A stretch of 64,000 bases of DNA from Sphingomonas sp. KRR8 (GTDB lineage: Bacteria; Pseudomonadota; Alphaproteobacteria; Sphingomonadales; Sphingomonadaceae): NCBI RefSeq assembly GCF_023559245.1, contig NZ_CP097462.1, positions 2,724,001-2,788,000 on the forward strand, read 5' to 3'. The notes under the pieces are model-generated. The model was not told the origin of the DNA and searched no databases. It was given only the letters and a program-made list of their open reading frames with translations. The stretch's first letter is position 1. Every line of letters starts with the position of its first letter. Below, piece after piece: positions 25,408 through 34,153 of the stretch. The translations under genes and the position numbers were made by a program.

Positions 25408-26733
25408 TCAGTCGGTCCTATCTGCCCGGCGTTGTGCCCACCATGCAAGGCGCTCGGCGAGCTTCCGTTCGAAGCCGCGGTCGGTAGGCTCGTAAAAGGT
25501 CTCTGCAGTCATTTCCTCGGGCCAGTAAGCCTGTCCGGAAAAGCCGTCGGGTGCGTCGTGGTCGTAGGCATACCCCTCGCCGTAGCCGAGGTCACGCATC
25601 AGGCGGGTCGGAGCACCCAATATGTGCTTGGGTGGGGACAGTGAGCCATGCTCCTTCGCGCTTTTCCACGCTGCCTTCTGCGCCTTGTACACCGCATTCG
25701 ATTTGGGCGCGGTGGCGAGGTAGAGGCAGGCCTGGACGATCGCCAGTTCGCCCTCGGGTGAGCCAAGGAAGTCGTAGGTGTCCTTCGCCGCCATGCATTG
25801 GACGAGCGCTTGCGGATCGGCGAGGCCGATGTCCTCGACTGCGGCGCGGGTCAGGCGGCGTAGCAGGTAGAGCGGCTCCTCGCCCGCAGTAAGCATCCGC
25901 GCGAGGTAGTAGAGGGCAGCATTCGGGTCGGAGCCCCGGATCGATTTGTGGAGTGCCGAGATGAGGCCGTAATGGCCTTCGCGGTCCTTGTCGTAGACCG
26001 GCAGGCGTCGCTGGAGCAGGTCACGCAGCGAAGCGGGATCGAGCGCCTCCTGGGGTCCGATGTCGAACAGCAACTCGGCCTGGTTGAGCAGGAACCGGCC
26101 GTCGCCGTCGGCAGTAGCAACCAGCGCCTCGCGGGCTTCGGATGTCAGAGGGAGGGGGCGTCCGACTTCGGTCTCGGCCCGCGTCAGCAAGTCGTCCAGC
26201 GCCACGGCGTCGAGGCGGTGCAGCACGAGCACCTGGCAGCGGCTGAGCAATGCGGCATTGAGTTCGAAACTGGGATTCTCGGTCGTCGCTCCGACGAGGA
26301 CCACGGTGCCGTCCTCGACGAACGGAAGGAAGCCATCCTGCTGCGAGCGATTGAAGCGGTGTATCTCGTCCACGAAGAGGAGCGTGCGCTGGCCCGCGCG
26401 GACGGCGGTCTTGGCTTCGGCAAACACCTTCTTAAGATCGGCAACGCCACTGAACACGGCCGAAAGCGCAACAAAGCGCAGCCCTACGGCGGCGGCAAGA
26501 AGCCGGGCGATGCTGGTCTTGCCGGTGCCGGGTGGCCCCCAAAGGATCATGCTGGAGAGCTTGCCGGCCGCGACCATGCGGCCGATCGGGCCGTCGGGGC
26601 CGGTGAGGTGGTCCTGACCGATGACGTCCGCGAGCGTGGCCGGGCGCAGGCGATCGGCCAGCGGGGCGGCAGCAGTGGCCACCGGATCGGCCGGCGCGGA
26701 CGCGGGCGGGGCATCATTGAACAGGTCCGCCAT
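25408..26733 (-). CDS. rarA: replication-associated recombination protein RarA/MgsA
   Basis: A 441-residue AAA+ ATPase. Walker A GPPGTGKT lies at residues 66-73, Walker B is LLFVDEIHRFN, the sensor 1 region ATTENPSFE and arginine-finger region follow, and the C-terminal part has the family segment SDPNAALYYLARMLTAGE and PPKHILGAPTRLMRDLGYG. RarA acts at stalled replication forks. The start MADLFNDAP at 26733 is chosen because it gives the standard N-terminus; the ATG at 26751 adds only six residues. Confidence 0.95.
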   Translation of the reverse strand: MADLFNDAPPASAPADPVATAAAPLADRLRPATLADVIGQDHLTGPDGPIGRMVAAGKLSSMILWGPPGTGKTSIARLLAAAVGLRFVALSAVFSGVADLKKVFAEAKTAVRAGQRTLLFVDEIHRFNRSQQDGFLPFVEDGTVVLVGATTENPSFELNAALLSRCQVLVLHRLDAVALDDLLTRAETEVGRPLPLTSEAREALVATADGDGRFLLNQAELLFDIGPQEALDPASLRDLLQRRLPVYDKDREGHYGLISALHKSIRGSDPNAALYYLARMLTAGEEPLYLLRRLTRAAVEDIGLADPQALVQCMAAKDTYDFLGSPEGELAIVQACLYLATAPKSNAVYKAQKAAWKSAKEHGSLSPPKHILGAPTRLMRDLGYGEGYAYDHDAPDGFSGQAYWPEEMTAETFYEPTDRGFERKLAERLAWWAQRRADRTD

Positions 26734-26786
26734 CGCCGTTCTTCTAGGCACGCCGCCAAAACTTTCCAGCAGGACTTGTCGGTGCT

Positions 26787-26809
26787 GCGTCTAAGATATA
26801 TCTAGACGC
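26787..26809. promoter_or_regulatory. PadR-type operator
   Basis: GCGTCTA and TAGACGC form a perfect 7-bp inverted repeat around nine bases, with the palindrome AGATATATCT overlapping the centre. It lies 21 bases before the padR ATG, as expected for autoregulation by a PadR protein. Confidence 0.65.
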
Positions 26810-26830
26810 AACTTAGATAGGAGAAAACAT

Positions 26831-27472
26831 ATGGGCTGGCATGGTGCGGGATGCGGCCAAGGTGGCCGCGGCGAACGGGGCATGTTCGGTGGCGGGCGCA
26901 GCTGGAGCTTCGGCCCGGGTAACTTCCGCTTCGAATTCGATCCCGGACAGGGCTGGGACCTTGGCCGGGGCTTCCCCGGTGGCGGTGGTCGCGGCGGGGC
27001 TGGGCGGCGTGGCCGCTTTTTCGGGTCGGGTGAATTGCGGCTGGTGCTGCTCAAGCTCATCGCGGACGAACCGCGCCACGGTTACGACCTGATCAAGGCC
27101 ATCGAGGAGCTGACGCACGGTGTGTACGCGCCAAGCCCCGGCGTGATCTACCCGACCCTCACCATGCTGCAGGACATGGGTCAGATCGAGGAACAGGACG
27201 GCGGCGGATCGCGCAAGAAGTTCGCCGTGACCGAAGAAGGTCGCAAGGAGATCGAGGCTAATGCGGAGGACATCGAGCGGCTGATGAACCGGCTCGAGGA
27301 GACCGGATCATCGCGGCGCGAGCATCAGCGGCCGGAGATCGGCCGTGCCATGGGCAATCTGATGCACGCACTCAAGAACCGGGTGGCTCGCGAGGGCTGG
27401 AATGAGGAGCTACTGGCCGAGGTCACCGACATCCTCGACGACGCCGCCAAGCGGATCGAGCGGCTGAGGTAA
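26831..27472 (+). CDS. PadR-family transcriptional regulator with Gly/Arg-rich N-terminus
   Basis: A 213-residue regulator. Residues 1-63 are a low-complexity Gly/Arg/Phe-rich extension; then a PadR winged helix with ELRLVLLKLIADEPRHGYDLIKAIEE, SPGVIYPTLTMLQDMGQIEE and a C-terminal helical dimerisation tail (about 150-213). The ATG at 26831 is preceded by AGGAG. An inverted repeat upstream is the likely binding site. No transporter or enzyme target lies beside it. Confidence 0.88.
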   Translation: MGWHGAGCGQGGRGERGMFGGGRSWSFGPGNFRFEFDPGQGWDLGRGFPGGGGRGGAGRRGRFFGSGELRLVLLKLIADEPRHGYDLIKAIEELTHGVYAPSPGVIYPTLTMLQDMGQIEEQDGGGSRKKFAVTEEGRKEIEANAEDIERLMNRLEETGSSRREHQRPEIGRAMGNLMHALKNRVAREGWNEELLAEVTDILDDAAKRIERLR

Positions 27473-27494
27473 GGCGATGCTTCGCGGGTGCGGG

Positions 27495-28664
27495 TTAGCT
27501 CCGCATCCGCGCGAGCCGCTCGCGGCGGGCTATGGCGCGCACGTAAGTCTTGATCACGGCGGCGTTGATGTGATCCCAATCCTGCGTCTCGGCGTAAGCC
27601 AGACCGGCCTGACCATGGGCATGGCGAAGCTCAGGATCGTGGGCATAATCGGTGAGCGCAGTGGCGAAGCCGTCGATGTCGCCAGGCTCGACCAGGATGC
27701 CGGTCTTTCCGCCGCAAACCAGGCTGTTGGCCCCGGTAGCGGCCGCTGCAACCACCGGCAGGCCGACCGCCATCGCCTCGAGCGTGACATTGCCGAACGC
27801 TTCGGTAACGCTGGGGTTGAGCAGGACGTCGCAGCTGGCCAGCGCTCGGGCGAGGTCAGGGCCGACCTGCTGGCCGAGGAAGACGGCGCCCGGCAGCCGC
27901 TCGGCGAACCAGCCCCGGGCCGGTCCGTCGCCGATCACCATGACCCTGTGCGCGACACCGCGAGCGTTGAGTTCTGCGATGGTGTCGACGAAGACGTCGA
28001 GGCCCTTCTCCATCACGGTGCGGCCGAGGAAGCCGACGACGAAGTCGTTTTCGCTTAGGCCCATGCCGGTCCGCCAGCGCAAGTCCCGGCGGCCCGGATT
28101 GAATTGCTCACGGTCTACGCCGCGCGCCCAGATCGTGATGTTCCTGTTCATGCGTTGGGCGCGAAGGACAGCCGCCGTCGACTCGGCCGGCACAATCAGT
28201 GCGTCGCAACGCGAGTAGAAGCGGCGCAGCATGGCGCGAAGCAGCGGCTCAAACGCCTGCAGGTGGTAGTAAGTGAGGTAAGTCTCGAAGCGCGTGTGAA
28301 CCGAGGCGATCACCGGCAGGTCGCGGCGGCGGGCCCAGCTGACGGCGCGATGCGATGACACGTCGGGGCTCGCGACATGCATGATGTTCGGGCGGAACTC
28401 GTCGAGATCTTTCCGGACGCGCGCGGGGAGGCCCAGAGGCATGCGATATTCATCGCGTTCTCCAGGGAGCGCTACGGACGGAAGGGAGACGAGGTCGCCG
28501 GTGGGTGGAAAGGCCGGTTGATCGACAGTCGGCGAATAGACGCGAACCTGGGCGCCCTGGCGCAGCAGATAGCCAACTAGCCGGTTGAGCGCCTGATTGG
28601 CGCCGTCACGCACATAATTGTAATTGCCCGAGACGAGCGCGATGCGGAGGTCCGAGGCGTCCAT
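27495..28664 (-). CDS. GT4-family glycosyltransferase
   Basis: A 389-residue two-domain GT-B enzyme. The N-terminal domain has SGNYNYVRDGANQAL and IMHVASPDVSSHRAV; the C-terminal domain has VGFLGRTVMEKGLDVFV, VIGDGP and the retaining-transferase nucleotide-sugar motif NPSVTEAFGNVTLEAMAVGLPVVA with the key glutamates (E-x7-E). It resembles GDP-mannose-dependent mannosyltransferases. Acceptor unknown. It is convergent with padR, ending 22 bases away. Confidence 0.85.
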   Translation of the reverse strand: MDASDLRIALVSGNYNYVRDGANQALNRLVGYLLRQGAQVRVYSPTVDQPAFPPTGDLVSLPSVALPGERDEYRMPLGLPARVRKDLDEFRPNIMHVASPDVSSHRAVSWARRRDLPVIASVHTRFETYLTYYHLQAFEPLLRAMLRRFYSRCDALIVPAESTAAVLRAQRMNRNITIWARGVDREQFNPGRRDLRWRTGMGLSENDFVVGFLGRTVMEKGLDVFVDTIAELNARGVAHRVMVIGDGPARGWFAERLPGAVFLGQQVGPDLARALASCDVLLNPSVTEAFGNVTLEAMAVGLPVVAAAATGANSLVCGGKTGILVEPGDIDGFATALTDYAHDPELRHAHGQAGLAYAETQDWDHINAAVIKTYVRAIARRERLARMRS

Positions 28665-28709
28665 CCGGCCACCCCTTAACGGGATGGCCGGACAGATTCC
28701 ACTTTTCGC

Positions 28710-28976
28710 TTAGCGACTCTTGCGGCTCGCCGCGATCGGGCGACCGCGCAGGGTACCAATCAGCGCCAGGCCCAGCGCGCCGGCCACAGCAGCCGTCTTG
28801 ATCGGCTGCTCGCGCGCGAAATCGCGAAGTGCGCCAAAGCTCTTCCGAGCCTGGCCGGACAGCTGGTCGACCATGCCGTCCTGCTGCAGCGCCGGATCGT
28901 TGGTAGCGTCGCCAAGGCCCTGCTTGAGCTGACCCTTCATGTTCGTGCCTTCACCGACGAGCGTATCGACGTTCAT
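28710..28976 (-). CDS. CsbD-like small protein with C-terminal hydrophobic helix
   Basis: An 88-residue protein. The N-terminal half has EGTNMKGQLKQGLGDATNDPAL, the CsbD-type pattern of stress proteins. A hydrophobic helix TAAVAGALGLALIGTLRG follows near residues 60-78 with a basic end, so it may be membrane anchored. The ATG at 28976 has AGGAG upstream, and an EcfG-like promoter lies 33 bases further up. Confidence 0.75.
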   Translation of the reverse strand: MNVDTLVGEGTNMKGQLKQGLGDATNDPALQQDGMVDQLSGQARKSFGALRDFAREQPIKTAAVAGALGLALIGTLRGRPIAASRKSR

Positions 28977-29008
28977 GGTTTTTCTCCTGATGGGGGATTT
29001 GCCGTTTC

Positions 29009-29033
29009 AACGCGCCAGCCGCCGGGTCGTTGC
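29009..29033 (-). promoter_or_regulatory. EcfG-like general stress promoter
   Basis: On the minus strand: GCAAC, 16 bases, CGTT; one mismatch from GGAAC-N16-CGTT. It ends 32 bases before the CsbD-like ATG, a stress-type gene. Confidence 0.4.
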
Positions 29034-29132
29034 TACGCCGAACAAGGTTAATGCGCTCAGCGCCGGCCGGCTCGGCTGGATCGCAGCAGCAAGGCAAGGC
29101 CGACAATGGCGGCTAGGCGGAAGGAGACACGC

Positions 29133-29648
29133 ATGGCAGGCAAGATGGCGATGGACCCCGCACTTCCCAAGTCCTCGTTCGCGCCCGTCGTGGACCGACA
29201 CACGCGTTTGCTCATCTGCGGGAGCCTGCCGGGCGACGCCTCGCTTCGGGCGCAGCGCTATTACGTTCACCCCCAGAACCAGTTCTGGCGCTTATTGGAG
29301 ACCATATTGGACGAGCCGCTGGCGGCGCTTGGCTATGAGGAAAGGCTGGCACTGCTGCGGCGGCGGCAAGTTGGCCTGTGGGATGTGGTTGCCAGCGCCC
29401 GCCGCGAAGGGAGCCTCGACCAGGCACTTCGCGACGTCGCCGCCACGCCATTGGTGGAGCTCGCATCCGAACTTACCGAGCTTCGTGGGATCGGGTTCAA
29501 TGGTGCCACTGCGGCGAAGATCGGGCGGCGGATGCTGCAGAGCACGGGATTGACGCTGATCGACCTGCCTTCGTCTAGCCCGGCCTACACCCTTGCCTTC
29601 GCGGCCAAGGCCGCGCGATGGGCCGAGCTTAGGCCGCTCCTCGGTTGA
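29133..29648 (+). CDS. DNA-deoxyinosine glycosylase (uracil-DNA glycosylase family 6 type)
   Basis: A 171-residue single-domain glycosylase. LLICGSLPGDASLRAQRYYVHPQNQFW holds the GSLPGxxSL and YYxHPxNxFW signature of hypoxanthine-DNA glycosylases (quoted residues about 25-50), and LPSSSPAYT near residue 150 is the second active-site loop. It would excise hypoxanthine arising from adenine deamination. The start at 29133 is fixed by AAGGAG seven bases upstream. The next gene follows after 32 bases. Confidence 0.85.
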   Translation: MAGKMAMDPALPKSSFAPVVDRHTRLLICGSLPGDASLRAQRYYVHPQNQFWRLLETILDEPLAALGYEERLALLRRRQVGLWDVVASARREGSLDQALRDVAATPLVELASELTELRGIGFNGATAAKIGRRMLQSTGLTLIDLPSSSPAYTLAFAAKAARWAELRPLLG

Positions 29649-29680
29649 CAGGCGGCGCCGGCAACCCCACCCATTCGGGC

Positions 29681-29971
29681 ATGGCCGAAGACTTGAGCGA
29701 CACCGAGGACGCCCCAGCCACTGACCTGTCGATGGTTGACGAGGCGCTCGTCGCAGGGACGATCGCCAATACCAACGGGCTACTGGTGATCCTGGCCAAG
29801 CTGGTCGCCCGGGGCGTGTTCGACGCAAACGACCTCAAGGCGTTCAGCGATTCCTATTCCAAGCCGCTCGACCATGAAGGCATGCGCGAGAATGAACTCG
29901 TCAGCCAGATGCAGGACCAGATGGAAAGCACGCTGGCCGAACTGATGCGGTTCCTGGCCGAACAGCACTGA
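29681..29971 (+). CDS. hypothetical protein, 96 aa
   Basis: A 96-residue acidic, helical protein with DEALVAGTIANTNGLLVILAKLVARGVF in the middle and QMQDQMESTLAELMRFLAEQH at the end; it looks soluble and possibly dimeric. The start MAEDLSD is chosen over a TTG overlapping the glycosylase stop. No recognised family. It precedes crtZ by 56 bases on the same strand. Confidence 0.55.
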   Translation: MAEDLSDTEDAPATDLSMVDEALVAGTIANTNGLLVILAKLVARGVFDANDLKAFSDSYSKPLDHEGMRENELVSQMQDQMESTLAELMRFLAEQH

Positions 29972-30027
29972 CGATCGGCCACCCGGAGGCGCCTTGGCGC
30001 CGTTGTGGCGGTGGGGATCGAGGCTAT

Positions 30028-30579
30028 ATGGGAGCGATGAACGCAGCCGCTGGCCTTGCCCTGTTCTGCACCACCATCGTCTTCATGGAGGCGGTTGCAT
30101 ACGCACTGCACCGCTGGGTCATGCATTCGCGCCTTGGCTGGCGGCTACACGAGAGCCATCACCGGGAGCGAACCGGCTGGTTCGAGGCGAACGACTGGTA
30201 TGGTGTGCTGTTGGCCCTGCCGTCAGTGGCCCTGATCTATGCGGGCGTTCACGGGCAGCTCGGCGGATGGGCGGCTTGCGTCGGGGCGGGCGTGGCCGCT
30301 TATGGGCTGGTCTATTTCGGTTTTCACGATGTGATCGTGCATGGCCGCATCGCCCACCGCATCGTGCCACGGAGCCGCTATTTCCGCCGGATTGTGCAGG
30401 CACACAAGCTGCACCATGCGGTGCATGGACGTGAAGGGGCAGTGAGCTTCGGCTTCGTCTATGCACCGCCCGTCGAGCGGCTGAAGCGAGCGCTTGCAAC
30501 CAGCGCCAAGGCCGAGGTCAGGGCGCCGAAGGGGCGTGCCGCGGGCGAGTCCACAAGCCCGTCCGTGGAACAGGTCTGA
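30028..30579 (+). CDS. crtZ: beta-carotene hydroxylase
   Basis: A 183-residue membrane di-iron hydroxylase. The histidine clusters are all visible: HRWVMH, HESHH, HDVIVH and HKLHH, between about residues 30 and 135, with three or four membrane helices. It adds 3 and 3' hydroxyls to beta-carotene to make zeaxanthin. The last 62 bases overlap the convergent crtB gene, so the C-terminal tail of CrtZ, beyond the histidine motifs, is encoded antisense to the end of crtB. Confidence 0.93.
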   Translation: MGAMNAAAGLALFCTTIVFMEAVAYALHRWVMHSRLGWRLHESHHRERTGWFEANDWYGVLLALPSVALIYAGVHGQLGGWAACVGAGVAAYGLVYFGFHDVIVHGRIAHRIVPRSRYFRRIVQAHKLHHAVHGREGAVSFGFVYAPPVERLKRALATSAKAEVRAPKGRAAGESTSPSVEQV

Positions 30580-31468
30580 CTGGCCACAAAGCTTCCCAGA
30601 AGGCCTCCATTACGAGCGCCAGTTTCTCACCTTTCCCGGTGCTGATGCGCCCATCCCATGCGCGGGGGCCGAGTGCTGCCGCGCGGATAGCGATCTCACC
30701 ATAAATGCCGCTGGCGGACAGCACTGCCCAACGGCTGCGGAACGGCAGGCGAGCGGCACCGACCCGGGCCGAGCGTCGATAAGCATCGGCCAATTCGCTC
30801 AGGCGGCGGGCAATGCGCGCAAGCGCAGCGCGGTGCCGCGGCTCGGCCAAGTCAGCGTCGGTGAGGCCCTCGGCGGCGAGCCATCGGTTAGGCAGATACA
30901 CCCGGCCGATCCGCGCATCCTCGACAATGTCGCGGGCGATATTCGCTAATTGGAAGGCAATGCCGAGGTCGGCGGCGCGGTCGAGGGTATCAGTATCGCC
31001 TGCATCCACGCCCATGACATGCGCCATCATCACACCGACGGCGCCAGCGACCTGGTAGCAATAAGAGAGGAGGTCCTCCTCCGTTTCCGGTCGCCAGCCG
31101 GCTGCGTCGCGGTCGAACCCGGCGAGGTGATCGGCAGTGACCGCAGCGGGAATGTGGCATTCGGCAGCGACAGTACGAAGCGCCTCGAACGCGACGATTC
31201 CGGTCGGCTCGCCCGCGAGGGCCTTGGCCGTTCGGTCATACAGGAAGGTAATGCGCGCCGCGCTGTCATTCACTGCTACGGCGTCATGACCAAGCGTTTG
31301 TCCGTCGGTCACATCGTCGCAAGCGCGACACCAGGCGTAGAGCAGCCAGCTGCGTTCGCGGGTCTGGAGATCGAACAGCTGGCTGGCGAACCGGAAGCTC
31401 TTGGAGCCAACGGAGATGCTGGCCAGGGCGGCTTCCACCAGCCGTGCGCGATCATCCGCGGCGCTCAT
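30518..31468 (-). CDS. crtB: phytoene synthase
   Basis: A 316-residue trans-isoprenyl synthase. It has the two aspartate-rich substrate motifs, CDDVTDG near residue 50 and DIVEDARIGRVYLP near residue 180, with YCYQVAGAVGVMMA between them. It condenses two GGPP molecules to phytoene. Its start overlaps the crtI stop by 4 nt (ATGA). The geranylgeranyl diphosphate synthase gene crtE is not in the window. Confidence 0.94.
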   Translation of the reverse strand: MSAADDRARLVEAALASISVGSKSFRFASQLFDLQTRERSWLLYAWCRACDDVTDGQTLGHDAVAVNDSAARITFLYDRTAKALAGEPTGIVAFEALRTVAAECHIPAAVTADHLAGFDRDAAGWRPETEEDLLSYCYQVAGAVGVMMAHVMGVDAGDTDTLDRAADLGIAFQLANIARDIVEDARIGRVYLPNRWLAAEGLTDADLAEPRHRAALARIARRLSELADAYRRSARVGAARLPFRSRWAVLSASGIYGEIAIRAAALGPRAWDGRISTGKGEKLALVMEAFWEALWPVRPVPRTGLWTRPRHAPSAP

Positions 31469-32934
31469 GCGGCGAGCATCAGTCCCGCAGTGGCCTCCGC
31501 ACTGCCAACCACTCCCGGGATGCCCGCGCCCGGATGGGTACCTGCACCAACGAAGTAAAGGTTCCGGAGCTTGTCATCGCGATTGTGGGTGCGGAACCAG
31601 GCCGATTGCCACAGAACGGGCTCCAGGCTGAAGGCCGAGCCCAGGTGCGCCGACAGGTCGCGGCCGAAGTCGTCCGGTGTATAGTGAAAAATGGTCCGAA
31701 TGCGCTCACGGATATCCGGGATCAGCCGGTCGGCAAGGATGTCGAGGACGACGTTCTGATACTTCTCACCCTCGCTGCTCCAGTCCACCGGCGCCTTGCC
31801 CAGGTTCGGTACGGGAGCAAGGGCGTAGAAGGTAGAGCAGCCGGGCGGCGCCATGCTCGGGTCGGTGACTGTCGGGTGGTGAAGGTAGAGTGACGGGTCC
31901 GTCGCAAGCGTCCCGCGATTGTAGATGTCGCCGAGCAGGCCCTGGTAGCGGGGCCCGAACATGATCGTGTGGTGGGCGATATCGGGGAAAGTGCCCTCAA
32001 GCCCAAAGTGGAGCACGAACAGGCCGGGCGAGAAACGCTTGCGTTTCAGGCTGCGGACCTGAGCCGCTCCGCGCGATGAGCCTTCGATCAGACCGTAGCT
32101 ATGGACCACGTCACCATTGCTAGCGACAGCGTCAGCCTCGCCGGTCCAGCCCGAGCGGGTGCGAACGCCGGTGACAGAGTCGCCGCGGGTCGTGATTGCA
32201 GTCACCGGATCACCGAGGCGAACCTTTCCGCCGATCCGCTCGAAATGACGGACCATTCCCGCGATCAGCCGGTTGGTGCCGCCTTTGGCGAACCAGACCC
32301 CGCCATCGCGCTCCAGCTTGTGGATCAGAGCGTAGATGGATGAGCAGGTCATCGGATTGCCGCCGACCAGCAGAGTATGAAAGCTGAGCGCCTGGCGGAG
32401 GTGCTCTTCCTTAACGAAACTCGACACCGTCGAGTAAACCGAACGCCAAGCCTGGTACTTCGCCAGCGCCGGCGCGGCCTTGAGCATGTCGCCGACGCTT
32501 TCGAACGCTTTGGTGCCAAGTTTGAGATAGCCTTCGCGGAATACCCCGGCCGAGTAGGCGAGGAAGCGCTGGTAGCCGGCCCAATCGTCCGGGTTTAGCG
32601 CATCCATGGCCTGCTTCAGCTCGGCATCGTCGTTGGTGTAGTCGAACACCACACCGTCCGGCCAGGCAAGCCGATAGAAGGGCTTCACTGGAACAAGCTC
32701 AACGTCATCTTCAAGTCGGTGGCCAGTCAGTTGCCACAGACGCTGCAGGCAGTCGGGATCGGTAATGACGGTCGGGCCAGCGTCGAACACATGACCGTCG
32801 CGCTCCCACACGTATGCGCGGCCGCCGGGCTTGTCCCGCGCCTCGACGACCGTCGTCTGGATGCCGGCCGACTGCAGGCGAATGGCCAGTGCCAGTCCGC
32901 CGAAACCCGCGCCAATAACGATCGCACTCTTCAC
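31465..32934 (-). CDS. crtI: phytoene desaturase
   Basis: A 489-residue FAD-dependent desaturase. The N-terminus has the dinucleotide-binding VIGAGFGGLALAIRL with EARDKPGGRAYVW next, and the C-terminus the bacterial carotenoid desaturase signature GAGTHPGAGIPGVVGSAEA. It converts phytoene to lycopene. I start at the GTG at 32934, which overlaps the crtY stop (GTGA) and gives the normal N-terminus; the open frame beyond it is the shadow of crtY. Confidence 0.94.
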   Translation of the reverse strand: MKSAIVIGAGFGGLALAIRLQSAGIQTTVVEARDKPGGRAYVWERDGHVFDAGPTVITDPDCLQRLWQLTGHRLEDDVELVPVKPFYRLAWPDGVVFDYTNDDAELKQAMDALNPDDWAGYQRFLAYSAGVFREGYLKLGTKAFESVGDMLKAAPALAKYQAWRSVYSTVSSFVKEEHLRQALSFHTLLVGGNPMTCSSIYALIHKLERDGGVWFAKGGTNRLIAGMVRHFERIGGKVRLGDPVTAITTRGDSVTGVRTRSGWTGEADAVASNGDVVHSYGLIEGSSRGAAQVRSLKRKRFSPGLFVLHFGLEGTFPDIAHHTIMFGPRYQGLLGDIYNRGTLATDPSLYLHHPTVTDPSMAPPGCSTFYALAPVPNLGKAPVDWSSEGEKYQNVVLDILADRLIPDIRERIRTIFHYTPDDFGRDLSAHLGSAFSLEPVLWQSAWFRTHNRDDKLRNLYFVGAGTHPGAGIPGVVGSAEATAGLMLAA

Positions 32935-34073
32935 TTGGGTTCCTTCAGCGCCCGGAGAGCGCGCGAGATAGGGACGGGCGGGCGCCCAGTCAGGATGCGT
33001 GCCCGATCGAACGCCGTGCTCTTCCCCGCGTAGAAGCGAGCGATCAAGGGGGACGGAAGCCGGTAGAAGCGCTCCAGCACGCGATAGCGCTGCGCAGGAT
33101 CGGCGGCGTCGAACAGCATTCGGGAGAGCAGGCGGTCGAACTGGCCGCGGCGCCAGTGCGCTTTCGCCCGGGACCGGGTCGCGGGGCCGAGATCGTCGAA
33201 GCTGGGCAGCGTTGCGATCCACGTGGCGAAGCGAACGGCGTCGGGGAGCGAATAGCTCGTCAAAGGGTGGAAGAAGGCACCCTTCGCGCCAGCACGCGCG
33301 ACCAGGTCGGTGGCCGGCCACAAGGCATCGAAGTCACCTCCCTTCAAGACAGGCAGCTGACCGCATTCCTCGCGGGTTCGTTCGGCAATCTGCCAGCCCT
33401 GTGCTGCGGCATAGTCACCGATCCGATCGCGCAAAGTCCCAACATCAAGGTCCTGCTCGTCGGCGTAGTAGGTGTCCTCGACGAACAGCTCTGTTCGGCT
33501 GAAGGGGAGGCAATAGACAAAGCGGTAGCCGTTGGCCTGATCGACGTCTGCGTCCATCACGATGGGGTGGCCGAGACCATGGCCCTGCGGGACGTGGAGG
33601 AGCTGGCCGACGAACTTCTGCCAACCGAGTTGAAGCCCTTCCGCCTTGCCGCCGCGGGCGTCGAGGATGGCTGCGGCCGCAACGGTACGACCGTCGTCGA
33701 GCGTGGCCGCCGTGGAACTGACGGTGAGGCTGGCGGCGCGCAGGATGCGCTCGCCAGGCAGGGCGGCCCTGACGGCTGCATCGAGCGCTTCGCTCTCGAT
33801 GGTGCGGTATGCCTGATCGAGAATGCGGGAGTGCGCCGGGAAGCGCACTTCGTATGCATTCCAGCGATGGCCGATCAGTGGCTCGACAAGCCAGCGATCA
33901 GCCGGTGCAACGTCGCTCTCGAAGAAGGACCAAAGGTGATTGCCGCCGATACGGGCACCTGGTTCGACAATTCCGACACGCAGGTCCGGACGCCGCCGCG
34001 CGAGCGCGAGTGCAGTCAAACCTCCTGCCAGGCCGCCGCCCAAGATCAAGAGGTCGAAGTCGGGGGCCGCCAT
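32931..34073 (-). CDS. crtY: lycopene beta-cyclase
   Basis: A 380-residue FAD-dependent cyclase with DLLILGGGLAGGLTALAL at the N-terminus and GGNHLWSFF, the bacterial CrtY segment, soon after; FHPLTSYSLPDAVRFA near residue 270 is also characteristic. It forms the two beta rings of beta-carotene. First gene of crtY-crtI-crtB. The start at 34073 (MAAPDFDL) is preferred to an ATG six codons upstream; both are possible. Confidence 0.93.
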   Translation of the reverse strand: MAAPDFDLLILGGGLAGGLTALALARRRPDLRVGIVEPGARIGGNHLWSFFESDVAPADRWLVEPLIGHRWNAYEVRFPAHSRILDQAYRTIESEALDAAVRAALPGERILRAASLTVSSTAATLDDGRTVAAAAILDARGGKAEGLQLGWQKFVGQLLHVPQGHGLGHPIVMDADVDQANGYRFVYCLPFSRTELFVEDTYYADEQDLDVGTLRDRIGDYAAAQGWQIAERTREECGQLPVLKGGDFDALWPATDLVARAGAKGAFFHPLTSYSLPDAVRFATWIATLPSFDDLGPATRSRAKAHWRRGQFDRLLSRMLFDAADPAQRYRVLERFYRLPSPLIARFYAGKSTAFDRARILTGRPPVPISRALRALKEPK

Positions 34074-34153
34074 TACCTGCCCCTGTCGCATGGCAACCGC
34101 TAAGGGAAAAGCCGTAAATGGACCCGCCAGCTTTGCCCGGCTAGCATGGCTTC

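Noticed and set aside
32935-33321. N-terminal extension of crtI in an open frame
   Set aside because: The added residues lie within crtY and are Arg/Pro-rich; the GTG at 32934 gives the normal FAD-binding N-terminus and a GTGA overlap.
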